Assembly: GCA_025408425.1 (NCBI GenBank)
Contig: JANXYX010000009.1
Coordinates: forward strand, 1-64,000
DNA: 64,000 bases
Source: Granulicella sp.
Lineage (GTDB): Bacteria; Acidobacteriota; Terriglobia; Terriglobales; Acidobacteriaceae
Direction: 5' to 3'
Shown here: piece after piece, positions 52,814 to 61,990 of the stretch
Layout: every line of letters begins with the position of its first letter
How positions within the stretch are numbered: the first letter of the stretch is position 1
Made by a program: the position numbers and the translations under genes
Notes under the pieces: generated by a model
Told to the model about the DNA's origin: nothing
Database searches by the model: none
Seen by the model: the letters and a program-made list of their open reading frames with translations, nothing else

Positions 52814-53114
52814 GTCTTCTGGCGGGTGGCCGGGTGATCAGGCTGACTGAAGCGTGTCAGTTGCCCCTGACGCGATATCCTAGAGCGAGCGTAGCGAATG
52901 TACGGTTGCAGTATCCCGTGACGGATCGATGCGATTAGCGGAAGCCCTTTTCCAGGAGCCCGCACACATGGTCTTTGGTAAGAAGCAACTTAGCGTTCTG
53001 TTCCTTCATCGTACTGAGTGTTGGGTATCGTGCAGTTTATGTTGGGCTTTAGCGCGGACCCAGAGTTTACAACGAAATTTATATACCCTGTGTGGAATTG
53101 AAAGGCAAAAATTC
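52814..53114. other. Spacer before the SYLF gene
   Basis: About 300 bases with no gene that I can support. The frame from 52929 runs into the SYLF gene, but the extra 62 residues are Cys/Trp-rich and unlike its family. The SYLF promoter should lie here. The stretch AATTTATATACCC near 53080 could hold a -10 element. Confidence 0.4.
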
Positions 53115-53810
53115 ATGAAGCGGATTTCAGTGATTGCATGTGGTTTGGCGTTAGTTGCTACTTCGATGTCGGCGTTTGGCGAGAGCGAAAAGGAGAAGTT
53201 GGCGGAGCGGTTGAACAGCGCCGAGAGCGTCATTACGCAGGTGATGGCAACTCCTGACAAGTCGATCCCAAGCGGTATACTTGCTGGTGCTGCATGCGTT
53301 GTGGTAGTTCCGAGCTACAAGAAGGCAGCATTTGTGGTGGGCGGTCAGTATGGTCAGGGTGTTGCAACGTGCCGGACTTCGAAGGGCTGGAGTGCACCGG
53401 TATTTGTGCAGCTGGCTGGAGGGAGCTTTGGCTTCCAGATTGGTGGTCAGTCGACGGACCTGGTGCTGGTCGCGATGAATGATCAGGGCCTGCAGCACAT
53501 GCTGAAGAACAAGTTCAAGATTGGCGCGGATGCTGCGGCGTCGGCCGGTCCGGTGGGCCGCAATGCACAGGCAGGTACGGACTGGAAACTGAATGCCGAG
53601 TTTCTGACCTATTCGCGTAGCAAAGGTTTGTTTGCGGGCATCAACCTGGATGGCACGGTTCTTTCGCAGAATGAGGAAGATACGCGCACGATGTATGGCG
53701 CGAATATTCCTTACACCGAAGTGCTGAAGGGCAACCAGGCAACACCGGTTGCAGCGCGGCCGTTTGTGCGGACGGTGGCGAAGTACTTTGTGATCGCCAA
53801 GAACCAGTAG
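53115..53810 (+). CDS. SYLF/YSC84-domain lipid-binding protein, exported
   Basis: The 231-residue protein has a signal peptide (RISVIACGLALVATSMSAFG). Then follows the SYLF domain, with VMATPDKSIPSGILAGAACV, VVVPSYKKAAFVVGGQYGQG and FVQLAGGSFGFQIGGQSTDL. SYLF domains bind phosphoinositides in eukaryotes. In bacteria they are periplasmic or surface proteins of unknown role. ATG at 53115 gives a clean signal peptide. A terminator follows, so it is transcribed alone. Confidence 0.9.
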   Translation: MKRISVIACGLALVATSMSAFGESEKEKLAERLNSAESVITQVMATPDKSIPSGILAGAACVVVVPSYKKAAFVVGGQYGQGVATCRTSKGWSAPVFVQLAGGSFGFQIGGQSTDLVLVAMNDQGLQHMLKNKFKIGADAAASAGPVGRNAQAGTDWKLNAEFLTYSRSKGLFAGINLDGTVLSQNEEDTRTMYGANIPYTEVLKGNQATPVAARPFVRTVAKYFVIAKNQ

Positions 53811-53833
53811 GTTTGTTTGGATAACAGAAAGCG

Positions 53834-53869
53834 GAAGGGGTGGCCTCCTGGGCTGCCCCTTCGTATTTT
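53834..53869 (+). terminator. Rho-independent terminator of the SYLF gene
   Basis: GAAGGGGTGGCC pairs with GGCTGCCCCTTC around a 5-base loop, with two G-T pairs, and GTATTTT follows. Confidence 0.75.
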
Positions 53870-53915
53870 AAGCGGGACCCCGGTAGACTAAGGTCTTGAA
53901 CGGGAAACTAAGAGT

Positions 53916-54860
53916 TTGAACGAAAGTCAGCAGAAGGAATCGGCGCAGCGGACGGTGACGATGCGGCAGACGCTGGAGTTTGCTGCGGTATGGCTGTTTG
54001 TGGGGACGCTGCGTATTTTGCCGCGGAAGGTGGCTCGCGGGATAGGTGCGGGGGTAGGGCAGGTGGCTTATGCGGCGTTGTCGCGGCTGCGTGGGGTGGG
54101 AGCACGGAATCTGAAGTTGGCGTTTCCGGAGAAGAGTGACGCAGAACGAGAGCAGATTCTTCGAGCGGTGTATCGAAACCTGGGATATCTGCTGGCGGAG
54201 TTCTGCCAGATGCCGCGGTACACGGCTGAGTCGGCGAGCAAATATATCCGGTATGAAGGTCTGGAGAACTACCTGCAGGCGCGGGAGCGGGGGCAGGGTG
54301 TGCTGGTGCTGACGGGCCATCTGGGGGCCTGGGAGCTATCGAGCTTTTACCACTCGTTGATGGGGCACCCAATGGGGATGGTGATTCGACGTCTGGATAA
54401 TCCGCTGGTGGATGCGTATGTGAACAAGGTTCGCTGTCTGCATGGGAATCGAGTGATTCACAAGGCTGATTTTGCGCGAGGACTGATTGCGTCGATGCGA
54501 GCGGGTGAGACGGTGGGGATATTGATGGATACGAACATGACTCCGCCGCAGGGAGTGTTTGTCCCGTTCTTTGGAGTGCAGGCGTGTACGGCTTCCGGGA
54601 TGGCGCGGGTGGCGCAGAAGACGGGTGCAGCGGTGGTGCCGGGGTTCTTGTTGTGGAGCGAGCCGGAGCAGAGGTATGTGCTGCATTTTGGTGAAGAGCT
54701 GAAGAAGATCGACACCGGCGACGTGGAACAGGACTCGATTGCGAATACGGCTTTGTTTTCGGCGGCGATCGAAGGGTATATTCGGCAGTATCCGGAGCAG
54801 TGGCTTTGGATGCACCGGCGCTGGAAGACGCGACCGCCGGGCGAAGCGGGGATCTATTGA
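53916..54860 (+). CDS. lpxL: Lipid A acyltransferase (LpxL/HtrB family)
   Basis: This inner-membrane enzyme adds a secondary acyl chain to a lipid A precursor. The H-x4-E catalytic motif is in [16 protein letters not shown] near residues 131-136. Other family segments are [32 protein letters not shown] and [12 protein letters not shown]. An N-terminal hydrophobic helix ([17 protein letters not shown]) anchors it. TTG start at 53916. The stop overlaps the lpxD ATG by one base (TGATG), so the two are coupled. Confidence 0.92.
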   Translation: MNESQQKESAQRTVTMRQTLEFAAVWLFVGTLRILPRKVARGIGAGVGQVAYAALSRLRGVGARNLKLAFPEKSDAEREQILRAVYRNLGYLLAEFCQMPRYTAESASKYIRYEGLENYLQARERGQGVLVLTGHLGAWELSSFYHSLMGHPMGMVIRRLDNPLVDAYVNKVRCLHGNRVIHKADFARGLIASMRAGETVGILMDTNMTPPQGVFVPFFGVQACTASGMARVAQKTGAAVVPGFLLWSEPEQRYVLHFGEELKKIDTGDVEQDSIANTALFSAAIEGYIRQYPEQWLWMHRRWKTRPPGEAGIY

Positions 54861-55777
54861 TGACGCTGATTACGGTCAAGGGGATCGAGGAGTTGCTGGG
54901 CATGGAGCCTAGCGGAGATGGGCGCTCGTTTACTCGACTTTCAAATTTCGAGAAGGCGGGAGAGGATGCGATTGTATTTGCGCAGGACGACGCGTCTCTT
55001 TCGCTGGCTTTGGAGAGCAGAGCTGGATTGATTCTTGCGCCGTTGAAGGCGGCATTGAACGGCGATGCTCGCATTCTGGCGGTGAAGGATCCTAAGTACG
55101 CTTTCGCGCTTTGTGGGCGTTGGATGGATAGTTTTGTGAAGCATGTCATCCATGATTCAGCCGTAATCGATGCAACGGCGACGGTGGGCCGTGGAACGGC
55201 GGTGGGTGCTGGCTCAGTGATTGAGGCGGGGGCTATCGTCGGCGAAGACTGCATTATCGGGAACAACGTGACGATCTACGGGGCCACGACGCTGGGCGAC
55301 GACGTCGTTGTGCAGTCGGGAGCGGTGCTGGGATCGATTGGATTCGGCTATGTGCGGGGCACGGATGGACAGTATGTGCGGTTTCCTCAGCAGGGGACGC
55401 TGGTGGTAGAGGACGATGTTGAGATTGGAGCGAATACGACGATCGACCGGGGTGCGTTGGGGGAGACTCGGATTGGACGAGGGACGAAGATCGATAATCT
55501 GGTGCATATCGGCCATAACTGCGTGATTGGTAAGAACGTGATTATTGCAGCGCAGACGGGGATATCGGGTTCAAGTGTGGTGGAGGATGGCGCGATTCTG
55601 GGTGGGCAGGTGGGGATTGGTGAGCACGCGACGGTCGGGGCTGGAGTGATTCTGGGGGGCGGGGCCGGGGTGTTGAGTGGTAAGAAGATGCGTGGGCCGG
55701 GTGAGGTGTTCTGGGGCCGGCCGGCGAGACCTTTGAAGGAGTATCTGCGGGATCTGGCGCGGTTGAAGAAGCGTTAG
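54860..55777 (+). CDS. lpxD: UDP-3-O-acylglucosamine N-acyltransferase LpxD
   Basis: LpxD adds the N-linked acyl chain in lipid A synthesis. After an N-terminal uridine-binding part (residues 1-95), a left-handed hexapeptide helix starts at [20 protein letters not shown]. The active-site His lies in HIGHN at residues 216-220, and [19 protein letters not shown] contains the acyl-binding strand. A C-terminal helix ends [14 protein letters not shown]. The length of 305 residues is slightly short of E. coli (341). The ATG at 54860 overlaps the lpxL stop. An earlier frame from 54800 is not needed. Confidence 0.93.
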   Translation: MTLITVKGIEELLGMEPSGDGRSFTRLSNFEKAGEDAIVFAQDDASLSLALESRAGLILAPLKAALNGDARILAVKDPKYAFALCGRWMDSFVKHVIHDSAVIDATATVGRGTAVGAGSVIEAGAIVGEDCIIGNNVTIYGATTLGDDVVVQSGAVLGSIGFGYVRGTDGQYVRFPQQGTLVVEDDVEIGANTTIDRGALGETRIGRGTKIDNLVHIGHNCVIGKNVIIAAQTGISGSSVVEDGAILGGQVGIGEHATVGAGVILGGGAGVLSGKKMRGPGEVFWGRPARPLKEYLRDLARLKKR

Positions 55778-55794
55778 GCCTGGGGTGGTGAGGG

Positions 55795-56451
55795 ATGGCA
55801 GTTGTCGTAGTTGGCGGACATACCCGGAATATCGGAAAGACGAGCGTGGTGGCCGGCATTATTGCTGCGTTTCCTGATCTGAACTGGACGGCGCTGAAGA
55901 TCACGCAGTTTGGGCATGGGATGTGCTCGGCGAATGGGGAGCCGTGCGACTGCGAGACGGCTGAGCATATGGTGGCGGTGAGCGAGGAGCGCGACGGGAT
56001 GAGTGGGACGGACTCATCGCGGTATCTGGCGGCGGGGGCGGTGCGGTCGTTCTGGGTGCGGACGCGCCAGGGCGATCTGGCGGAGGCGATGCCGCGGATT
56101 CGGAAGGAGCTGGATTTGGCGGAGAACGCAGTGATTGAATCAAACAGCATTCTGCGTTTTTTGCAGCCGGATATTTATCTGAGTGTTCTGGACCCTGCGA
56201 CGAGGGACTTCAAGGAGTCGGCGAAGCGCTATCTGGACCGTGCGGATGCGGTTCTGGTGGCGACGGGGGCGTTGGGGCGCCCGGAGTGGCAGGGTGTGTC
56301 GTTGAAGCTGGTGGAGGGGACGCCTGTTCTGCCGATGCGACCGCCAGAGTACGTCACGGAGGAACTGATTGCGTTTCTTCGAGAACGGCTGAAGGGACAG
56401 TTCCCAGTGCGTGGCGCGATGCGCCAATCCAAAGGCCTGGCTGGTGCGTAA
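55795..56451 (+). CDS. P-loop protein with a Cys cluster, unknown function
   Basis: The 218-residue soluble protein has a variant Walker A, GGHTRNIGKTSVV at residues 7-19, which looks like the dethiobiotin synthetase or MobB class of SIMIBI NTPases. A Cys cluster, C-x6-C-x-C, follows in MCSANGEPCDCETAEHM and could bind a metal or Fe-S group. Switch-like stretches are AVIESNSILRFLQPDIYLSV and DAVLVATGALGRPEW. I do not assign a function. It lies 17 bases after lpxD on the same strand, so it may be co-transcribed. Confidence 0.85.
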   Translation: MAVVVVGGHTRNIGKTSVVAGIIAAFPDLNWTALKITQFGHGMCSANGEPCDCETAEHMVAVSEERDGMSGTDSSRYLAAGAVRSFWVRTRQGDLAEAMPRIRKELDLAENAVIESNSILRFLQPDIYLSVLDPATRDFKESAKRYLDRADAVLVATGALGRPEWQGVSLKLVEGTPVLPMRPPEYVTEELIAFLRERLKGQFPVRGAMRQSKGLAGA

Positions 56452-56644
56452 GTCCTGATATGCAAAGAAATGCAGGCGTGGACTTTGAAGAATTCTTTCT
56501 GCATCCAAGTCAACAGCGGCGACAATGTATGTAGCGAACGCGACCGAATTTAAATGGACTGGACGCGATTCAAGGGTTATGGGGCTGCTGAATACGGCTG
56601 CTTCACTTGCACGGATACTTAAACTCCCGGTGGTAATGATCTAG

Positions 56645-57871
56645 ATGCAGACGCACACGCTTCTTGTGGTGAACCTACTATTCTTCTGCCTCTACGCAGG
56701 CGTGCTGCTGGTGAGCGCGCGGATTAATGGAGGAACGCGAGGAGCGACGTGGTTTGCCGGGGCGAACATCTGTCGCGGGCTGGCGATAGGGGTTGCCCTG
56801 ATGTACGACGTCAGACCTATCGGGCTATTGAGCGGAGCGGTAAGCGTGTTGCTGGTAGTGGGGATGTTGATGCTGCACCGGAGTTTTTCGGGGCTGCTGG
56901 ACCGCGGCAACCTGTTGTGGAATCTGCAACTGGTGTTGGTGGCGATTGCGGTGGCGGTGTCGGTGTATGAGGTGTGGCATCCGTCGGACTATCCGGTTCA
57001 ACTGGTGGTGGTGAGCGCGATTCTGGGAGTGCAGACTGCTCTGACTGCCAGCGTGGTTTTCAGCTTTGCAGGCGAAGGCGTGGAGGCAGCCGGAGTGTTT
57101 ACGGGCGTAGCGCTGACGGTATACGCATTTATCCACATGCTGCGAGTAGCGGTGACGTTGCGAGTTGGGCCATCGTTCGAGTACACGCATACGGCAGAGG
57201 AGATGGAGAAGGTGTGGCTGATTGGATCGCTGCTGGCCAATGGTGCGGTGGCGTTTGGCTACATGTTTATCTCAGCGGCGAAGCTGCGTCTGGAGTTGCT
57301 GTGGCGGGCGCAGGTGGATGAGCTGACGGGGCTGCTGAATCGCTGGGCGTTCAAGCGGGTGGCGCTGAGGGAGGTGTTCCGGTGCAAGCGAAAGGCGGGG
57401 CGTCTGGCGGTGGTGATGATGGACCTGGACGGGCTGAAGGGACTGAACGATCGCTATGGACATGGGTGTGGCGATGCAGTGCTGCAGGCGGTGTCCGGGG
57501 TTCTGCAGGATACGGTGCGAGACCACGACTGTGTTGCGCGGATGGGCGGCGATGAGTTCTGCGTACTGCTGCCGGATACGGATATGGAAGAGGCTCTGAA
57601 GGTGGCGGAGCGATTGCGGTCTGAGATCGACCGGCTGGTGATCCGGTATCGGAGTGAGACGTTGAAGGTGCATTCGAGCTTTGGTGTGAGTTCTTCGGAC
57701 CGTTGTGGGCTGGACTGGCAGACGCTGGTGGATATGGGGGATGCCGCACTGTATGAAGCGAAGCGGGGAGGCAAGAATCGGGTAGTCGCTGCGAAAGCGA
57801 TTGAGGTGCCGACGACCTCGTGGGCTGAGATGCAGTTGCAGAATGCTTTGGCGGAGAGGCGAAAGCGGTAA
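56645..57871 (+). CDS. Membrane diguanylate cyclase (GGDEF)
   Basis: The 408-residue protein has seven membrane helices in the first 220 residues, for example LLVVNLLFFCLYAGVLLVSA and GLLSGAVSVLLVVGMLMLHR. A cytosolic GGDEF domain starts at DELTGLLNRWAFKRV. The active site GGDEF is at 301-305. The inhibitory I-site RxxD is intact as RDHD at 292-295, exactly five residues before it, so c-di-GMP feedback is expected. No EAL domain is attached. The signal sensed by the membrane part is unknown. Confidence 0.93.
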   Translation: MQTHTLLVVNLLFFCLYAGVLLVSARINGGTRGATWFAGANICRGLAIGVALMYDVRPIGLLSGAVSVLLVVGMLMLHRSFSGLLDRGNLLWNLQLVLVAIAVAVSVYEVWHPSDYPVQLVVVSAILGVQTALTASVVFSFAGEGVEAAGVFTGVALTVYAFIHMLRVAVTLRVGPSFEYTHTAEEMEKVWLIGSLLANGAVAFGYMFISAAKLRLELLWRAQVDELTGLLNRWAFKRVALREVFRCKRKAGRLAVVMMDLDGLKGLNDRYGHGCGDAVLQAVSGVLQDTVRDHDCVARMGGDEFCVLLPDTDMEEALKVAERLRSEIDRLVIRYRSETLKVHSSFGVSSSDRCGLDWQTLVDMGDAALYEAKRGGKNRVVAAKAIEVPTTSWAEMQLQNALAERRKR

Positions 57872-57920
57872 GGGGCGGTGAGGTCTGGGGCCGTTGTTTC
57901 CGGATAGCTTGATGTGATTA

Positions 57921-57961
57921 AAGAAAATGGCGCTGAAGTCTGTGAGGACAGACTTCAGCGC
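57921..57961 (-). terminator. Terminator of the ferritin-like gene pair
   Basis: A perfect 14-bp stem (GCGCTGAAGTCTGT and ACAGACTTCAGCGC) is followed on the minus strand by ATTTTCTTT. It lies just after the end of the minus-strand ferritin-like pair and is the strongest minus-strand terminator here. Confidence 0.85.
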
Positions 57962-57981
57962 TGAGCAGTTGAGCGATGTGG

Positions 57982-58992
57982 TTACTTGATCGTGCCGTTC
58001 ATTCCTGCGGGGAAGAAGACTCCCTTGGCAGGGCTGACGGTTGCGGAGCCAGAGATGGCGCCGCCACCGGTGACGATGTTGAGGACCTGGGTGGTGTTGC
58101 GTGAGAAGGCGATGACAGTGGCTGGATCGGCGTCGACGATGGTGGAAGCGCTAACCCCTGCACCTCCGGCGAGAGAGACGGTCTGGGTCTGGACGCCGTA
58201 GTCGTCTGGATTTGGTGCGGTGGAGAGGGCAGCGCGCGAGAGTGTCGCGCGGAGGGCTGAGACCTTCTGGGTGAGTCCCTGATAGCCCAGGGCGCCGGTT
58301 GGATCGAGGGTGTTGATGGTAGTGCGGACGAGGCCGGCGTGATAGGCCTCGACTGCAAGGATGCCTGCAGCGGCCGACAGGTAGGCCTTGCCGGTCGAGG
58401 TATTGCTGAGGAGGGGAGCAGCTCCCTTATAGGCCGTGACACCGACGTCTTCAAACACATAGGCAGCGATGAGGAAGCTGGCATCGCTGGCGAAGGGATC
58501 GAAGACTGGGCCGATGAGTGCGGCAGTGGCAAGTGTGTTCCAAGCGGTGTTGAGATCAATGGTGGGCTGGGCTACGGCAGCTGAGCCGAGGGTGGCACGG
58601 AGAAAGCCGACGTGCTTGCCTTCTTCGATTGCGGTCTCTACGGCGTAGGAGCCGACTTGAACGCTGGCAAAGGGAACCTTTGCGTTTGATTTGACGGAGA
58701 CTGTGCCCTGCGTTCCAGTTCCGGTGATGCCTTGAACTGCTGCACCAGCGGCGGTGGAGGCTGCGTTCGCTACGTCGATGGTTGTGCCGAAGGCTGCGAG
58801 GTAGTAGAAGTTGGCCTCAAGATATTCGAGGTTCAGCGCGAAGTTGAGGATGTCATTGTCGGTTGGACCGGAGGTCTGCGCCTTTGCTGTGGCGGTGAGG
58901 GCGAGGCCAGCGAGAGCGGTTCCACCGAGCATCATCATCGCGCGACGGCTGGAGATAATTTCGTCGACTTTTTGTGTCTCTTTGGTTGCCAT
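57982..58992 (-). CDS. Tat-exported ferritin-like diiron protein, first paralogue
   Basis: The 336-residue protein has a twin-arginine signal (SRRAMMMLGGTALAGLALTA). The four-helix bundle keeps a full diiron ligand set: Glu in FALNLEYLEANFY, ExxH in EGKH, Glu in AYVFEDVGVTAY, and ExxH in EAYH. It resembles the Ferritin_2 or desiccation-associated family. A C-terminal beta-type tail ends AKGVFFPAGMNGTIK. It lies 11 bases after its paralogue and is probably co-transcribed. Iron storage or oxygen chemistry in the periplasm is possible but not shown. Confidence 0.88.
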   Translation of the reverse strand: MATKETQKVDEIISSRRAMMMLGGTALAGLALTATAKAQTSGPTDNDILNFALNLEYLEANFYYLAAFGTTIDVANAASTAAGAAVQGITGTGTQGTVSVKSNAKVPFASVQVGSYAVETAIEEGKHVGFLRATLGSAAVAQPTIDLNTAWNTLATAALIGPVFDPFASDASFLIAAYVFEDVGVTAYKGAAPLLSNTSTGKAYLSAAAGILAVEAYHAGLVRTTINTLDPTGALGYQGLTQKVSALRATLSRAALSTAPNPDDYGVQTQTVSLAGGAGVSASTIVDADPATVIAFSRNTTQVLNIVTGGGAISGSATVSPAKGVFFPAGMNGTIK

Positions 58993-59003
58993 GGTTTTTA
59001 TCC

Positions 59004-59963
59004 TTATGCCGCTGTTACGGTGATGGTGCCATTTAATCCGTTGGGGAAGAAGCCGCCTTTCGCGACTCCTGCCGCACCGCCGGTTCCGTAGACGATGTGG
59101 AGAACCTGATCGGTGGAGCGGGAGAAGGCGATCGCGTTCATGGTGTCTGCGGCAACGATGGCGCTGGGTGTGCTGATAGAGGTGGGGACGTTCAGTGTGG
59201 TCTCGTTGCCGCCGCCTACAGAGGCGCGGAGTGCTGAGATCTTATTGGCGAAGCCAAGGTAGGGATAGGCTGTTGCCGGTGATGCGGCTGCTGCAGCGAT
59301 CGCACGACCAGTGAGTGCGGTGCGAACGTAAGCTGCGTGGTAAGCCTCAACAGCGAGTATTCCTGCAGCTGCAGTGAGATAGCCAGAGGTGATACCGGAG
59401 GCACTGATGAGCGGAGCCGCGCCGTGGTATGCAGTCACCCCGACATCCTCGAAGACGAAGGCGCCGACGAGGAAGCTGTCGAAATCATTGAAGGGATTGA
59501 AGGTGACACCGGTTATTCCAGCCGCGGTGGCAAGTGTCGGGAAGGAGTTTGCGAGGTCGATGTTGGGACGGGAGACTGCGGAGGAGCCGAGAGCCTTGCG
59601 AAGGAACTGGACATGGGACTGCTCGTCGAAGGCGATCTCGTTGAGGATTTGCTGCTGTGCGGCTGTGAGGTTTGGGACTTTCGCCCCGCCAGTGACGGTG
59701 CCGGGGGAGGAGCCGATATCTGCGGTGGCGAGGCCGGATCCGGTCGCGGCACGAAGATAGAATTCAGCCTCGAGATATTCGAGATTGAGCGCGAAGTTGA
59801 GGATGTCGAAGTCTGTAACGCCGGTTGAAAGGACGGGTCCAGCGATGGTGCTGCTGTCTCCGCATCCAGTGATGAAGGCGGCTGCGGTGGCAGTTCCTGC
59901 ACCCGCAAGAAAGTTTCTCCGGGATACTGCCCTGTTGTGAATGAGCTCGTTTAATTTGTCCAC
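59004..59963 (-). CDS. Tat-exported ferritin-like diiron protein, second paralogue
   Basis: The 319-residue relative of the downstream gene has a twin-arginine signal (SRRNFLAGAGTATAAAFITG) ending in CGDSS, which may be a lipobox. The diiron set is again complete: FALNLEYLEAEFY, ExxH in EQSH, FVFEDVGVTAY and EAYH. The C-terminus ends KGGFFPNGLNGTITV, like the first paralogue. I start at GTG 59963, where AGGAGAGG lies 7 bases upstream. The longer TTG start at 59984 would place that site inside the gene. Confidence 0.88.
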   Translation of the reverse strand: MDKLNELIHNRAVSRRNFLAGAGTATAAAFITGCGDSSTIAGPVLSTGVTDFDILNFALNLEYLEAEFYLRAATGSGLATADIGSSPGTVTGGAKVPNLTAAQQQILNEIAFDEQSHVQFLRKALGSSAVSRPNIDLANSFPTLATAAGITGVTFNPFNDFDSFLVGAFVFEDVGVTAYHGAAPLISASGITSGYLTAAAGILAVEAYHAAYVRTALTGRAIAAAAASPATAYPYLGFANKISALRASVGGGNETTLNVPTSISTPSAIVAADTMNAIAFSRSTDQVLHIVYGTGGAAGVAKGGFFPNGLNGTITVTAA

Positions 59964-60289
59964 AAATGTACCTCTCCTCGACACAAATAGTTAATTGCGT
60001 CGTCATGGGGAGAACGAGATATGGGGGCGGTTGGATTTATGCCGATTGAAAAAATCGGATTGGTTACGATGAGTTTTCTTTTATGAGTGCGAAGTTGCCA
60101 GCGGAGCAGGTCGCTCCGAAGTAACCAAGTGTGCGCGGGCGGCGTCACAGCCTGGTGATGCGATTTTGGCTGGGAGGAGTTTGCAGCGGTGAAGCGTCGG
60201 TGGGAGATGCAACTCGGGCTGGCGACGGTAGGTGAAGCTCGACGTCGCCAGCCCGAGAATGCCAAATACTGCGGAAGAAAGTTTAGGAG
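59964..60289. other. Spacer between the lipoprotein gene and the ferritin-like pair
   Basis: About 325 bases without a gene. It holds a perfect 15-bp hairpin (60213-60257) near the lipoprotein stop. The promoter of the ferritin-like pair should also be here, but I cannot place it. Confidence 0.5.
60213..60257 (-). terminator. Perfect 15-bp hairpin after the lipoprotein gene
   Basis: CTCGGGCTGGCGACG and CGTCGCCAGCCCGAG form a 15-bp stem with a 15-base loop, 33 bases below the stop of the lipoprotein gene. There is no T-tract on the minus strand, so it may protect the mRNA end or act as a Rho-type site. Confidence 0.5.
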
Positions 60290-61789
60290 CTAGTTTGCGG
60301 AGTTGGTGACGGCGTCCATGTAAGTCACATCAAGCACAGTACCTTGAACTGTGATGAGGGTGTTGTTGATCTCGGAGCCGTCTGCGGTGTTGAAGGCATG
60401 TACCTGGCCGCCGTAAGCGGTATAGACCTTGTGCAGGTTCTGAACCCAGCACAGACCGGTGAGGCTGCCGTAGTAGTAGAGATTGTTGTCGGTGTTGGGG
60501 TATTTCACTATGGCGGACTGGGAGCCGGGAGTGACTGCGGGAACGATAGCTGCTGTTTTGGTCCCGAGGTCGAAGCGGGTGAGGCAGTTGTAGTTCTGCC
60601 CCAGCTTGGCGCGTTCTCCGGTGGCGCAGAATTGTGAGCCAATCCAAAGGGTGTTGTCGTCTGCGAAGAGTATTTTGGAGTGGGTGCCATCCGAGATGGA
60701 GTACTTGCCGGTGACGGTGTTGGTGGCAAGGTTGATGGTGGAGAGATTTCCAGCGAACAGGCCATCGGTCAGGAGCTGCTGACCTGCAACGTAGAGCGTC
60801 GTGCCGTCAGATACGGCTGTAGTGACACCACCCGGGACGAGTATCTGAGCTTGGTACGCCGACGGATAGGTTGGCGTTGTGGGGATGGTGTTGACGTTGA
60901 GAGCGCCGGGCTCGAGGACGGTGACGCTCGCGGTGGTTCCGCCGCATTCCGGGCCGCAGTTGAGGATGTATACGCCGCTGCCGTCGAGGGAGAAGTAGGC
61001 GTTGATCGGATGGTCGAACATGTTGGCAGGGTCTTGAGGGCTGGCCACAGGAACGACGCAGTAGACGGGTACGTTGTAGGGCTGGCAGTCGACCGCTCCG
61101 ATGGTCTGCATTGCCTGCTGGGTGGTGGGGAATTGATTGGCGTTGAGTTTCAGGATGCGGTAGATAGCGTTGGAGTTTCGCACCATCGCCAGCGCGACGG
61201 TGTCTCCCTGATTGACAAACACTTTGTAGACATTGGGGAGGTTTAGTGCGAAGGTGCGGCTCGCGACGTTGTCATAGACGACGAGCTGTCCGGCGGACTC
61301 CTCAGCACCGTAGAAGTGGGTAAAGAGCGAGGGGACGGCTACGGAGCTGGATCTGGGGGTGAAACTCGCGCCACCGTTACTAGAGGCAGTCTCTTTGCTG
61401 TAATCAACGACTGCAAGGCTGCCGTCGGAGTCTGAGTAGACGTATCCGCGAACCTGCTCTGGGAAGTTGTAGATGAGGCTGGGATAGCCGGAGGAGTATC
61501 CGGAGATGGGGAAGGACTTGATGGTGTCTTCGACGTTGCCGCGGATGTCGCGCAGGCTGTCAAGCATCTGGAGGCCGCCCTGTGCCCCATTGGCGGTGTA
61601 GGAGACCATGACCCGGTTAGCGAGCTTGCTGGGGGGGATGGGACGGTTCGCGAAGGTGTACTGAGGGAATTTGTAGTAGTAATAGTCGGCGCTGTGACAG
61701 GAGCTGAGCAATAGGCTCGCCGCGGCGATCAGGAAGCCGCAAAAAAACTGGGCGGAGCGGGACTGGACAAAGAGACTTCGATTCTTCAA
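60290..61789 (-). CDS. Beta-propeller lipoprotein
   Basis: The protein has a signal with a lipobox (CGFLIAAASLLLSSCHS) followed by an odd run of tyrosines (ADYYYYKFPQY). About 450 residues of repeated beta segments come next, such as GSLAVVDYSKETASS, VYKVFVNQGDTVALAMVRNS and NLSTINLATNTVTGKYSISD, which look like YVTN or NHL propeller blades. I start at TTG 61789, with GGAG 9 bases upstream. The frame is also open from GTG 61834. It lies just upstream of the ferritin-like pair on the same strand. The function is unknown. Confidence 0.85.
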   Translation of the reverse strand: MKNRSLFVQSRSAQFFCGFLIAAASLLLSSCHSADYYYYKFPQYTFANRPIPPSKLANRVMVSYTANGAQGGLQMLDSLRDIRGNVEDTIKSFPISGYSSGYPSLIYNFPEQVRGYVYSDSDGSLAVVDYSKETASSNGGASFTPRSSSVAVPSLFTHFYGAEESAGQLVVYDNVASRTFALNLPNVYKVFVNQGDTVALAMVRNSNAIYRILKLNANQFPTTQQAMQTIGAVDCQPYNVPVYCVVPVASPQDPANMFDHPINAYFSLDGSGVYILNCGPECGGTTASVTVLEPGALNVNTIPTTPTYPSAYQAQILVPGGVTTAVSDGTTLYVAGQQLLTDGLFAGNLSTINLATNTVTGKYSISDGTHSKILFADDNTLWIGSQFCATGERAKLGQNYNCLTRFDLGTKTAAIVPAVTPGSQSAIVKYPNTDNNLYYYGSLTGLCWVQNLHKVYTAYGGQVHAFNTADGSEINNTLITVQGTVLDVTYMDAVTNSAN

Positions 61790-61990
61790 CGTAAACGACT
61801 CCAACCTGAGTACTGCGGCATGTTTTGCGGCCACTGTTATCTAGCTGAGTATAACAAAGGACGCTAACTGAGCGGATGGAGAGGAGATAGCGGGTTTGCG
61901 CGACGGGGTGGGCTTGGAGTGTGTGAGGATGGTGGCTTAGGATGAGGTGATGAGCCAAGCCGTGCGGTGAGCGCACGGAGAGTGGCGGGG

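Noticed and set aside
53908-55266. A 452-residue minus-strand frame opposite lpxL and lpxD
   Set aside because: The product is Ser/Pro/Ala-rich and lies over two clear enzymes on the other strand.
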